Under the pieces are notes generated by a model that saw nothing but the letters and a program-made list of their open reading frames with translations, was not told where the DNA came from and searched no databases. Below, in pieces: positions 10,994-23,300 of a stretch of 64,000 nt of DNA. Numbering within the stretch: position 1 is the stretch's first letter; each line of letters opens with the position of its first letter. Source of the DNA: Gnetum montanum. Taxonomy: Eukaryota; Streptophyta; Gnetopsida; Gnetales; Gnetaceae. The position numbers were made by a program, and so were the translations under genes. The stretch is from the NCBI GenBank assembly GCA_015680685.1, contig MNCI01002682.1, forward strand, positions 62,352 through 126,351, in the 5' to 3' direction.

Positions 10994-13900
10994 GTTTGCA
11001 AAAAGGATAACACTGTCTTGGACAAACAGGAATTTAATGGAATGGAGTGGACATTTAATGAGACTCCTCGTGTAAGTTCATTTAATAAGTACATTTCTAA
11101 TGTAAATTATGTGTCCTTTGAAACCTCTTTTTTTAGTTCATGCAATGGCAGCATTATCTCTGAATTCTAAATTAAGCCACTGTGTTGTAGTTGGATATGA
11201 TTTTATCTTGGAGACTTAGACATGGTTACATGATTGAAATTTTGGTTGTTGTACACAGTTGAATCTAAATTAGCATGTTATAAAATCATTGAAATCTTGT
11301 GTCATTGAAATACAATAACTGTCTTATTTAAATCGAAATTTCAGTACTTTGTGATGTAAAAAGGTAAACGAACTCATAAAAGAATCAAAACGATTGGTCA
11401 AAAGTTAAATTCAACAACACCTTCCAAGTTAATGGGATAAAGGCAAGGATAACAATGATGATGATGTATCGAACTTCTTGATATTTCCAAGTCAAGCTCA
11501 AATGAAATGTGTTTTTGCAGCACTACATGATCCAAGGAAGGATTTAAAATTCTACCATCTGTCCTTCAATTAGGTCGGAGGTATTTAAAAATTAGATGAT
11601 TCTGGAATTTTACAAATTTCTGTCCAGAAAAGAAGTCGAGTTAGGGCATCTGCCAACTTTAAGTTGGTGTTTGCGGATTGCCACAGTTATTTTAATCTCT
11701 AATGTCCTCATGCGTTCCATGAATTGTCTTCTCGGTATGTTTAGCCCATGAACCGCAGAAATATTGAATTTGGACTGGAGTTTTTTCATTGTGTCAATGT
11801 AAAAACCTCTGGGATCAATTTCAGCTATTTTTTTACAATAGTTATTTGTATATAAATATAAACTATTTGCATTGAACTTGTAAGCTCAGGAGATCAAACT
11901 GGAAATCTTGGCAAATATGAATAAGCAATTACTTGCTGGTTGTGTGCATTGCAGCAATCCTACAACAATACACTGATAGTGGTGATTTATAGAGAAACTA
12001 TAAGTTGAATGTCCAGCAGTATGTTTCTAAAATACCACAAGCTACCTGTGAGTACACAGTAATAGTTATTGGATACGGTTGAATGAAACAATTGATGATG
12101 GGGGGAAGGAAATCTAAGTCTTCATGATGAGGATTCAGAATCTATGAGTGAAACAATTGTGCAGTGGTCACTAATAGCACAACATCAAAGAACATAAATA
12201 ACTTGGTGGCAAAGAAACAATCGCTGGATAAGATCTGTAACCATCTGACCTGACTTCACTTAGTGTGCCTAGCATAGGCAACATGTGGGATAATATATGG
12301 TTAGCCTTCAATGTTTACGGTCAACATTCAATTGACATCAACGATGCTTGTGGGATTAGTCCAGTTTACAACATTACATGCTTTGAATGTAGAAGCACCT
12401 GAATGCAATACCTACTACATGAAATAGCAAACTTGACTTTTATCAAGAAGTTTTATGATACAAATTAAAATTTGAGAACATGTACCGTGTAGCCGTATCA
12501 TATAGCCCCAACGCCCGATACTAGCAACGTAGACATAAAAGAAAACAGCAAACTTTGCAGCTCAAACTTGAAATGCTCCTTCATCAGTTACCTTGTAACA
12601 CTTATCATCTTAATAGTTTACGAGGAATATTGTTTACTAGGTATTTGTTGAGATCATAGGTTAGGGCGTTGATAGTATTTGCAATGGCTCTTAGTAGAAC
12701 CTTATTTTAATGGATTTTATCATGTCCATAGATTTTGAGCATATCACATTATCAGACTTTAGTCTCCTCTAAACATCATGTGAAGTTGAGTTATGTCACA
12801 TTTTTTATTTGCTCTCTAGCCAATATGATTGCTTATCAAAACGAATGAAACTGATATGCAAATTGGAATAAAAATCTCTGATTACAGCAGCAATAATCTC
12901 GAAGATGTATATCAATAACCTGCTTTTTCTAAAGATGCATTTAACATCCTGTTTCAATGAATGCATGAGAACAGACCAACCAGAAGCAGCTTATTGCATA
13001 TCTCTAAGGAATACATGTCAGTATTCTATTACCTGTTCTTTTCCAAATAAAAATTATTTTTAAATATTATTTATTTAATTACCTTCCCTATTTTGGTAGA
13101 TTAGTTTTATGATAATCAAACTATCTGTCAGCTATCTCGGGTTGTCAAATGAATTTAACTCTAGTTGCCAAACAAGCTATATTGATAGATATGGTTTCAT
13201 AATTAGTAAATATAAAATTTTTAATCTTTTGTTTTCAAATATTTTGCTTAAAATCTGAAAGAAGTATAATATCAGGTGTTAGTTCCAATTGCCAATGGTA
13301 CAGAGGAAATGGAGGCTGTAATTATCATAGATGTTTTAAGGAGGGCAAGTATGGAGGTGTTAGTTGCGACTATAGAAGAGACGCTGGACATAGTGGCTTC
13401 AAGGAAAGTAAAAATTGTTGCAGACAAGAGGATTGGACACTCATCATTTGTTCCATATGACTTAATTGTTTTGCCGGTAAGATATCAAGCATTTCTATCC
13501 TTTTTTTGTTCTTTTATTTTATGGAGATCAGTGATTGGGTAAAGTGCGTGTAATTTTCTATTCCTTTTCAAGGATGACTTTAAATAGCTTGTTATAAAGT
13601 CATATCATTATTGCATTATTCATGGTGGTTCATCCTTTGACTCTCTCCTCTCTGCAGAAATGAGTGGACTTCATTCAACTGTATGAGTTAGAGCCTTATT
13701 TTAAATAATGACGTGTCTGACTTGAAGAGTGCAAGTGACCTATCATATACTTTGGTGTAGCAGGCAAATGGCCAACAACAGTAACAGAAATCGTATTAAC
13801 AAATAATGGTAAAAGCAGTACATTGCCACACTTTTGTCTGGGGTTACTAACTTGCAAAATTTCATGACATACAGTATAGGAAATAAAATAAAATCGGTGT

Positions 13901-16900
13901 TATATCTTATTTTTTGGAAGTAAGGTCAGGCATTTTATTCATGTCAAACATATCGTGTATTTACATGTACTTCTTCCCAAAAGTCGGCAGGAGAAACCCC
14001 TCCTACCCTCTGGCCCCGTCCTGGCCGACACAACCTCGGATTGTCAAACAACAAAGACATTCGCAACAACAGTAACCAAAACTGACTGCCCAACGCAGAT
14101 GCATTTTTTGCCCATCCCTGGGCCACGGCTAATAACAACTAAGAAAACATAAAGATCTTTAATCTACCATATGCAACCTTGCTAAGCACTTTATCTAAAA
14201 TGAACTGAAGTTTGACCAAAGCAACAAATGAAGCAGCCTGCTGGAAATCAACAAACCCGCACTCCACCTGAACACGCTCCGCCTTCGGCAGACACTGTCT
14301 TGTCCAGGTGCAACTTCACGACCACCTGACGGATATGCCTGCGAAGCTCACCCATGGTGTCTTTGTGTGAATGAAGAGAATAGGAGGTTCAAAGCTTACG
14401 TAAGCTTTAAGATAAAATATTCTTTGAATAGAATTTGTTAGAAGGTTCAAAATTGCCTTGTCTTTGAATTTCTAAGTTTACGTAAGCTTTAAGATAAAAT
14501 ATTCTTTTGAAAGACCGTTCCTGTTATAAGCTAGGAGTAAGTACACCTTTGTTATTGATAGGGTGCAACTTCTTATAGCTGTCAATTATCTCTTTAATCT
14601 GCCCCAAAATATGTTTTTGCAATTCAATCTACCATAATAGCTTCTAAGCAAGATCTAAATGGTTTGTGAGAATACTAGAAAGGTTTGTGGCAGATCTATG
14701 GTTGAATGGTGGGTCTCCTGCTTTGATTCCAGAATTAATGGCTGTAGTGGTTGCTGGTTATGGTGGGAGTTACACTTAAATGTTGGCAGTTACAGTTAAG
14801 CCTGGCCATATGCCGTTATAATCATGCCTGAAATATGGTAGATAATTAATGTGGCAGTTACATGTAGGGAATGGCAAACCTTGCATGAGTGCAAGGAAGA
14901 GGAAATAACACCCCTCGCTCTCTCATTTGTGAGAGGGGAAGGGAAGAGGTGGTTCCCAGTTTTTTAGATGGAAGTGAAGGAAGAGATTCATGTTATGAAT
15001 GTCCATCTAAAATGCAGCTTCGATATTTGGATAGAATTTGTTGTAATTCTCTTTTTACTTTTGTAACTTCCAGCTTTGTAATCTATTCAAGTTGTGAAAT
15101 CATCGGTTACTAAAAGGTGTTTCTGAGTTAACAACATGAAAAGATTGTTGTTTCTCTCCTATAAATTGAAGTGACACTCAACGTCCACATTAGCATTCAC
15201 ATCTTTGCCATATGCATGTGTTAAAGTTGATACTTTTTAACATACCAACATTTTGTAAAAGGATCACAAGTTTGATAGCGGCTTGTAGAACTTCCTCTTC
15301 AAGCTAGTAGCTATTCTTCTATCATAAAGCATACCACTTGTTTCTCATCTATCCTCATGGAATTCTGTTTATTACATCATTATTAATTTCACCGTCCATT
15401 TAAAAAAATGATCTCAAGAATCTGAATTGCTTATTTTGAATAACTTCTTGATTTTAAATTTTAATCTTCATATCTTCATAACTTGCTTTTTTATCCAATA
15501 TGTATTTCATGTATTCTGTTTTACTTCCATCAATATTTAATTGTTTTGATTCTAAAATACTTCTCCAAGTCTTTATCTTCATAGCTAGGCCTTCCTTAAG
15601 TTTACCCACCAAAATAGTATTCCTTTGATGCTTAAATTTACCTTAGCTTATTGTTTAAATGAAACCGTCCTTGTTTGACGGACCATCAACACAATTAACA
15701 CTGTTAAGGCATGTTTGGTTAGTTGAATCGTTAAATGTTGAGTCCATAGTTCATTAATCGGAATACATTACCCTTCTCAAGGTGAATTTTGGAAAGGGAA
15801 AAAAACAACAAAAATGGGTACATCTGGTGAGTCTGACAAGAATATGAGAATTCATCCATGTAAAACTACACAACCAAATAATTTTTATAACACAAAAGGT
15901 GGAACTAAATAATTTTTATAACACAGAAGGTGAAATCTGCAAATTTACTGCAACCAAAGAACACCCTTAACGGGTGGAATCCGCATATCAGAAATTAATC
16001 TCTTAATGAAAGGTTTGGACTTTTGCGGGTTTTGAGTGTGGTTCATGCTGATGCTTAGACCGTCTGCATGCTGTTCATGAAGCAGGCGGAAACAAGAGTT
16101 GTTCTATTTCGACTATTTTGAATCTAGACTTGAAAAAAGAGCTGGCAGGACTTGTCAATGAAGCCAGAGGGATTAATTGTGTTCAAGCAAAATCTGTTTA
16201 TAAAAAATTTTTATTCTAAATAATCATTCGGAACATACTGTTATCATAAGTAGAGCTGGGCTTTTGCTCGGTAGCATTGTGGTCAGTGGTTAAAGTCCCT
16301 TTGTAATTGCTTCGGTGTACGGAGTTTGAATTCCTTTGAGGATCTTCTCAACTGACTTATATAATAGAACTAGTCCTTTTTTTGAGCCTTGTATCTATTA
16401 TGCACCATACTTCCGTTGTAGTACGTGGTAACTGTACCATTATTCTTTAGTTGATAATTTCAATTTTCACATTTCATCAAAGGAGACACCTCTTTATATC
16501 ACCCGCATTACGGTTTTAACTTTTAGTTATATTATTAATACCGGAAATCACATGGTAATTTGTAATGCAGGGTGGCTTGGAGGGTGCTGAAAGGATGAGT
16601 AAGAGCGAGCTGCTGATCAAGTTGCTCAAAGAACAAGCTAGTTTAAATAAACCTTACGGTGCTATCTGTGCATCTCCAGCTGTTGTGCTAGAGAAGCATG
16701 GCTTGCTGAGTGTGAGTAAATATCTAATCATTTCCCTTGCAAACATATGCTTGTTTTCAGAAACATAAACTTTTAAAATTTAACAGTATGATCTATATCT
16801 GTGTTTGAGCAGCAAAAGAAGGCTACTACACATCCTATGTTTTCAAAGAATCTTTCTGATCAAAGTGAAGTGGAAAAACGCGTTGTGATTGATGGTAATC

Positions 16901-17019
16901 TGATTACCAGCAGAGGTCCTGGCACAGCTATGGAATATGCCCTAGCAATTGTTGAGAAATTCTATGGCCACGAAAAGGCAGCTGACATCGCTGAAGCAAT
17001 GGTTTTCCCTTATCCATAG
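10994..17019 (+). CDS. DJ1: DJ-1/PfpI family protein, linker and second domain (four exons)
   Basis: Exons: 10,994-11,071, 13,276-13,476, 16,571-16,711 and 16,813-17,019 (TAG), joined by GT/AG introns all in phase 0, 188 codons in view. The first exon gives the linker ending in WTFNETPR, matching the inter-domain linker of plant DJ-1 proteins. The rest is a whole second DJ-1 domain: VLVPIANGTEEMEA with the conserved Glu, DLIVLP joined to GGLEGAE, the nucleophile elbow GAICASPA with the reactive Cys, KKATTHP and SRGPGTAMEYALAIVEKFYG. Plant DJ-1 proteins have two such domains and act in oxidative-stress defence and as glyoxalase/deglycase-like enzymes in cytosol, nucleus or plastid. The first domain was not found upstream in the window, so it probably lies beyond a very long intron, or is lost. 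The 16,813 acceptor could also sit three bases earlier. Confidence 0.88.
11072..13275 (+). other. DJ1 intron after the linker exon
   Basis: It starts GTAAGT and ends with AG after AATATC. It holds an RTE-like LINE tail near 11,380-11,470 (GTTAATGGGATAAAGGCAAG followed by a GATGATGATG run). Otherwise it is AT-rich with no recognised element. Confidence 0.6.
13905..14395 (-). mobile_element. GC-rich inserted block, possible retroposon 3' end
   Basis: Base composition differs sharply from the surrounding intron. On the minus strand it ends in ATGAATAAAATGCCTGACC, which contains a polyadenylation-like signal. The minus frame (13,944-14,138) and the rest contain runs of plausible codons but no motif I can name. 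Best guess is the 3' end of a LINE or a processed gene copy. Confidence 0.3.
14396..14502. repeat. Direct repeat pair
   Basis: TTACGTAAGCTTTAAGATAA, extended by AATATTCTT, occurs at about 14,397 and 14,473. Each copy holds the palindrome TTACGTAA. Confidence 0.8.
15183..15650 (-). pseudogene. RTE-like LINE reverse transcriptase relic
   Basis: It matches, block by block, the better copy at 30.9-32.4 kb: the CATGTGTTAAAGTTGATAC block, the RT-tail region reading KTEYMKY-like on the minus strand (complement of GTATTTCATGTATTCTGTTT), and the ESK-type stretch. Too decayed to code. Confidence 0.55.
16262..16350 (+). repeat. tRNA-derived SINE-like sequence
   Basis: GTAGCATTGTGGTCAGTGGT then TAAAGTCC resembles the tRNA D-arm/box A, and GGAGTTTGAATTCC resembles box B at suitable spacing. 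The anticodon arm is not convincing, so this is a SINE head, not a functional tRNA. Confidence 0.45.
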
Positions 17020-17750
17020 ATGCTGTTTAATACTTTTAAGGTATTTTCAGCCATTTCAGTGTCTTTCAATTATGAAGTCTACATAGAAAATTAGGAGTGA
17101 ATATGCCACAAGGATTTCTTTCTTCCACCTTTAGAATATACTTGCCATCATGGCAATGCTGCTAAAATAAGTTTTGGAAGGCTCATCCTTGTCAAGAAAG
17201 TTGGAAAGAAATGTCAGTATCTTTTGATTGTCTCCTACTTTTATAACAGACTTTTTTATTTGTTAAACTACCCTTTACTTTTCCCGTGTAACGCTAAAAT
17301 GGGATTTAAATGTTGCAACCTTTGCTTTATGTTTTGTTGAATATGGGGCAGTTACACATGGTTGTATTTTTCGAAGTACTGACTGATGTTTTGTCTTTAA
17401 GGTGATAATGTATTGAGCTTCTTTTTGAAGTTTGTATTTTATTCGAGAACCTGAAATCTATTATTATTTTCCACGTATCCACCGTTGCATTAATCATTGT
17501 GCCACACCCCGCTCGTTATCACTGTAAACAGAGCTACTGTTACTCTTTGTATGAGTTCGTTAATGCATACGATGATGAGCTATTTTGTACCTTGTTATTT
17601 TTAGTCAGTGAACAATAGCGCTGGGTGCAGGAACGTAATCGTTGAACCGTTTCTTTCTACCCACGTAAGATCTATATACCAATGATTACGACGATACAAT
17701 ATTAATAAGCTTTAATAGTGAAATTGTGGCATAAGCGTGACTGTTATGAA
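17020..17750 (+). other. Presumed DJ1 3' untranslated region and downstream flank
   Basis: T-rich sequence after the stop with several TTTATA/TGTAA-like words but no single clear polyadenylation site. No coding potential. Confidence 0.4.
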
Positions 17751-17758
17751 GGGTAGAA

Positions 17759-17810
17759 AATGTCCTAGTGAAAGGGAAGGTTAAGTGTCCTAGTGAAAGG
17801 GAAGGTTAAG
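17759..17810. repeat. Two-copy 25-bp tandem repeat
   Basis: TGTCCTAGTGAAAGGGAAGG followed by TTAAG is present twice back to back. Confidence 0.9.
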
Positions 17811-17911
17811 TTTACTAATTCAATTCCTTATTAGAAGGATCTCTTAGAAATTATATTAAAAAGTATATTATTGATGAATGAGAGATGTAAGGTGGTTGTT
17901 TCTTAAGTCAT

Positions 17912-18045
17912 AAAAAGTCCAAGATTCCATCCTTCATAGAACCAAAGTTTACATTTTATATTCCAACTTATATAAGGTTATATTAAAAAGTCCAAGATTC
18001 CATCCTTCATAGAACCAAAGTTTACATTTTATATTCCAACTTAAA
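17912..18045. repeat. Two-copy 73-bp direct repeat
   Basis: AAAAAGTCCAAGATTCCATC to TATATTCCAACTTA occurs twice, 73 bases apart, essentially identical in both copies. It abuts the start of the family A LINE fragment. Confidence 0.9.
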
Positions 18046-18079
18046 ACATGGAGTGCTTTCTTTCATATGATTAAATGAT

Positions 18080-18490
18080 AATAAAGTTTTTTCTTTGTTT
18101 CTATTTTAGAAATTTTTTGTAATTAAAGTATTGCATATAGAACTTTAAGTTCTAACTCTAAATTCATTTAACAAAAATTGTTTTTGAGGTTTGTTACTTT
18201 TCTTTCAAGATATTTTGATCAAGACATAGGTCCCAAAGCATGCCTAAAGATAGTATGCATTGCATGATTGGTTAAAATAAATCTTTTCAAATTTCGCAAA
18301 TCCAAATACATAATGATTCCATTTGTAATTGAGATCATTCTAGTTGCAATCAACTACATATATCCATAATTGTCTTGTCTTCAATTGAAAATTATGATTT
18401 CTTTCTATTGGCTCCACAATTAACACTTATGTTTTTTTGTCAACGTGAGCTTCATTCTTATATGTTCACAAAAGTTTTCTTATGGGTATA
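18080..18490 (-). mobile_element. Family A LINE fragment
   Basis: Shares ordered blocks with 34,740-34,950: AAAGTATTGCATATAG, AAATTCATTTAACAAAAATT, GATCAAGACATAGGTCCC and the ATAGTATGCATTGCATG region. It corresponds to the LINE part between its RT and 3' end; no frame is left. Confidence 0.55.
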
Positions 18491-20300
18491 GTATTATTTC
18501 AAACATTTTTTTTTTCTTTTTTGAATTTGCAACAAGTGTTACATCCACAAACTAACATATTTATGTTGGCCAAGAGGACATCTACCATCCCCATCCAAGA
18601 GAGTCCTTGGTCACAATAAAATAATTTTGTCATAATTGTGAGGGGAGTTCTCTTGGTCACAATTTTTCTCTTAATCATAGCTAAGGAGGAGCTTTATGGC
18701 CAAAAGGCCAACTACCAATAAATTTCATCCAAGGATGAATATAGACCCATCAAACAAAGATAATCATTCCAGACAATAAATAAATAATTATCATCATAAT
18801 GTTGGTCTAAGAAATGAACATTTTCACAAGAATTATTATTTTGACTAAGAGTTTTGTTGAGAGACCAACTATTTTGGGACATGAACTTTGTTGCTAAAAA
18901 TAAATAAATTGTTATAAAGCTTGGGGAAGATATCAACTTTTTCCCCAAGAATTATTGTTGAATAACATGCACTAGTTTTTATTTTTGTTTTTCAATGCAA
19001 ATCAATTCGAGATTTTATTAATTTGAAAAATATAAAAAAAAATTTCAGCCAAATAATAGATATATATTATAAATACATAGCTAACCAAAACTAATAATTA
19101 ATGCATATAATAACATATATTTCAAGTTTAATTTAGCCAACTCTTCTAGCTTCTCAATAAAATGCTGAACAATATCAAAGAAAGAAAATAGCCTTTAAGC
19201 TCATTAATAATTTGAATGTGCCTTGTTAAGTATCTACAACTTTTTCATATTATCTTTAATATTTTTTTTCTTAGAGATTCCTTTCTCCAGCTTTCCTAAA
19301 ATTATGCTGTAATAATCTTCTCTTTCTTATTTTTTTCCAAAAATAATCTCATTATCTAAACTTCTTTAAACTGACTCCCTTCAATTATTTTTTCATCATT
19401 AAATTTACCATAAATATAGAATAACACGTCAATTAATATTATTTAAGTAAAATATTTCATCAAGATATTCACTTTTGCCAGATGACCATTTCAAATGTTG
19501 AAAGTAGGCTTGGTATTTCAAAAACAACAAAACAACAATGCTAATTGTTAGGTTAACATATAGCCTTCGCGAACCGATGGGGCAAATTCTTAGGATACCA
19601 TATAGCCTTCACGAAGTATCTGAATGAAAATTATTGAAATGGTAAGTCGACAGCTGCTGTAAACGTAGTTGTGACAGTATAATATTATGTATAAAATATG
19701 TACACAAGGCTAAAAACTTGACCTGTTTCATAGAAAATTTAACCTCTATTTGGATACAATATCCTGGAATACAAAACCGTAATATACGTTTTGAGCAATG
19801 ATATGCCTTTATATGAACCTCAAATTCCACTACTGATTGACATTGTTGAAATTATAAATCTAAAAGAAAATGCCTTGATTTTTCGGGATGGAATTTTTAC
19901 AAATATTGGATTGGAATTATGGTAAATAATTTTTGTAACGGGACTGTTCTGTTTTTCCCATCTTATTAAATCCTTCCTTGTATTTTCAGAGCAGTTATGG
20001 GCAAACGTCATGCCTCCCAAGTTATCCTCACATTTTGTCATCATCATATGGGTACTTTACAGCCACGATTTCTCTCAAGGCCATGTAAATATCAATGACT
20101 TGCATCAAAGAACTACATCAGCACATAACACTGAGAAAAATGTATGTTGCAGCCTCTTCTTAAAGATTAATACAGAGATTACATATGATAAAATGAATAA
20201 CGGTGAGGCCCAAAGCCTCAAAATAGAACTTTGTTGGATTTAAATTGCTTCCTATACTGTTATAAGTTACAAGAATTTACAGAGCATCTCCATCTTGAAA
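18491..20300. other. AT-rich spacer between the two convergent genes
   Basis: No gene seen. A short motif, ATATAGCCTTCGCGAA / ATATAGCCTTCACGAA, occurs twice near 19,558 and 19,601. The last few hundred bases are probably 3' flank of the minus-strand gene. Confidence 0.4.
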
Positions 20301-20307
20301 AGAATGC

Positions 20308-23300
20308 TCACTTCTGTCCTCCATAGATCTGAAGAAAATATGATGCCTTGTTCCGAACCTGTGAAAGCACAGTTCATTTACAACTTAAATTTCAGATGGC
20401 AGAGATAAATTTTATTCAAGAAGGGTTGCAGTAGTCACCTTTGAAGCATATGTTCTCCAATCAGCACTGCTAATTTGACAGGAACAATTTCTGAGGAACT
20501 GCAGCCATGTTTCAATTAAATTTGATCCTTCAAGGATCAAAGTGTTGCACCATAGCCAGCTGTCTGCCAGTGAAAGCCATATAAATAACTGGGAAAAATC
20601 TATTTGCTTATTCCTTATGTTAATGAAAGAAAGATCTCTGACTATATCTATGTCATCAGTTGATTCCTGTAACATATTCCACTGTTTAGCAGAGCTTTAA
20701 AACAACAAACAATTGAGAGTTCGAAACTATCAATATTCCAACTATTGTATAATTAATACAAAACAAAAAAATTGTTTAACAAAAAACAGATCAATCCAAA
20801 ATTTCTAAGAGAAAAATTAACCTGTTTTCCCATACAAGTTAGCAAAAGTTGACGAGAAACCATCCATTTCAACTCCTTCATACGAATGTGCCCACTTGAT
20901 AAACTATCGACAAGCCTCAAACAACTAAAATCCATTTTGGGAAGACTGCCCAAGCAAGACAATTACCTTAGAATTAGGTTTAAAGAAATATAGACATTTT
21001 CAGGATTTCAATAAAGGGCAAAAAATATAGAGAAGATGTTACTAACATTGAAACAATTTTATTAAAACTTTAATATATATTGTTTTACATCAAGGAATCA
21101 TATATTGCACTCAAGCAAAGGCAAAATCCTGCTGCAACTTGAATGAGACATGATCAATTTCTACCGCACCAAAGGGTACTTGTACTTATAACTTACTGGA
21201 TGACAAACCAACAAATTACCAAACAACAGAATTACAACATACTTTCCTAAAACTTTTCAGAATTCAAGTCTATCCTACTACCTTTTAGAAGTTTTCAAAC
21301 TGAAACTGAAACTATCAATCAAAGACTTGATGGATCCAATTAGAACAATTGTAGAAGTTGATTTGTTAACTTTCTTCAATGATATAATTTTTAGCAACTA
21401 TGGCTTGGTTAAAGCATGTAACTTGTGGTTTGTAAGTCACAGGTTCAATCTCAAAGATGCTGATAAACATGTCAACCCAGGGCACAGTAAAAATATAGAT
21501 TCAAGCTATAGCATCAAATAGACAGCCAACAATAGAAAATCATCATCAAATCCTTCACTAACTATGAGAATAAAGACACCATGATGATGATTCAACATTG
21601 TTTTCAGAGAGATTCATTAAGAACATTTGAGGAAGATTTGGTATTTATCCTCAATTATGTTGGAGATGTAAAATTTAGAATTGGACATAATTAAACCTTT
21701 ATTAAGGAACAATTCCAAAAAGAAAAGGCCCTAATTAGAAACTAAATAAATATAAAATCATAAAGAGTCAGAGCATCCCGACAAAACAGGGCCTTTGGCC
21801 AAGATCAGAGAGTCTCTAGGCATATCCACAAGGACCCAATCGTGATAGATCAGGAGATGAAAAGGATGGGGCGCTTACTTCTTTGACAAAACAATTGTGC
21901 AAACCAAAAACTGGTCCAGATAGAGCAAATGTAACATTAAGTCTGGGAACCAGGGCAGGGGTCTTGCATGAGATGCATAGGGGTTGTTCAGTGCCGAAGG
22001 GGGAGAAGGCATCTGAGGCACATGAGTGTAAGGCCCATAGGGCATTCTCCAAGCCCAACAACATGATTACACTTTACTAGAAATCCTGGAATTACATGCT
22101 TTTTATTGTAATAGGACAATCATATTCCTAGGGTCTAATGGTATCTACATGGATGTACCAAAACTATGCGCTCTTGCAAAATTCTGATGCTGAAATTTTA
22201 AAGAATTAATTAATTGTATGTATTGTATTAAAAATGACCACTTGGCCGGATTGTACAGTGCTTGTTTCTCAAATCATAAGATGTGTTTGAGCCTAGGTGC
22301 AGCCACTCGAAAGAGGTTAGAGGTTAGGGTTTTGCTCATCCATGGCCCCTCTCAGGACCCTGCTTGGATAAGCATTGAGCCTCTGGGTGATGATCCTATA
22401 TTGTATTAAATATGACAAGACATTAATATGTCATGTAACCTAACATGAATTTCAACATATATTGCAACCTTCATAGAAAACTCTGCATGTACCTTTTGCC
22501 CTGCATGCATGGATATAATGTAGTCATATTTCAAACAAACAACTTATTGCTTAACAAACCAACAAATTTCTCATCAAGCGTCAACCATATTAGCAATTTA
22601 TCAAATTATATTGGCTCTCTAAAACCTCATAATGATGAAATGTCCATTCCTAATTTTTTAACAAATAAAAAGATGGTAATACTAATGATAAAATTAAGCT
22701 TCACAGTGCATCCAGAAATTTTTTAGAATCGGTGTTCATTTATAATATTACTCCGAAGTTGCAACCTTAGAAGCCAAAACAAAGCCTTACGTTTGCACGA
22801 CTGCACTATTTATAATGTCCAATTTCAAATAGCCATGTGTGCGCACAACCTAAATGTACTCCAATGATAACATCTTTTAAAAATATGACAAAACCAAGAC
22901 ATACTAGCGAGTAAACAACCAGAAAATGTAATCCAATTCCATCATGTAACCAGTTCTTAAAATATAAACATGTACCAGACAACAAACCTGCAGCAAAGGC
23001 GAGATGAAATCTTCTTCAAACTGACATACCATTCTTCCTCAGTGAAAGATTCAATGACAGAAATAAGACTTTCTCGCAGGAGGATGTTAAGATACAGAAG
23101 TTGGTGATCTAAGAAAAAATGTGTCATTATAACAACCAGATTTTCTATTTCATCAGCAGTGAATAAGGATCTTCTTTTCCTGCAATTAATTTCTTTCCTC
23201 ATCATAACACAAAGTAAAATGGAAGAATCAATAATATTATCTGAAACAGTTGTTAGGAAACCAATATGTGAAATTGAAAATTAAAAAAAAAAAAACTAGC

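Larger units (their letters stand above)
13477..16570 (+). other. DJ1 intron inside the second domain
   Basis: Starts GTAAGA after LP and ends AATGCAG before GGLEG. It contains a GC-rich foreign block (13,905-14,395), a direct repeat (14,396-14,502), an RTE-like LINE relic (15,183-15,650) and a tRNA-like SINE (16,262-16,350). Confidence 0.75.
20946..22987 (-). other. Intron 9 of the 12-exon gene, with SINE insertions
   Basis: Holds an S1 SINE at 22,226-22,400 (opposite strand to the gene), a tRNA-like SINE near 21,393-21,480 and a GC-richer block at 21,780-22,075 whose short frames on both strands match nothing I know. Confidence 0.6.

Noticed and set aside
13944-14152. Frames on both strands in the GC-rich intron block
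   Set aside because: Openness follows from low stop-codon frequency in GC-rich DNA; no protein family recognised.
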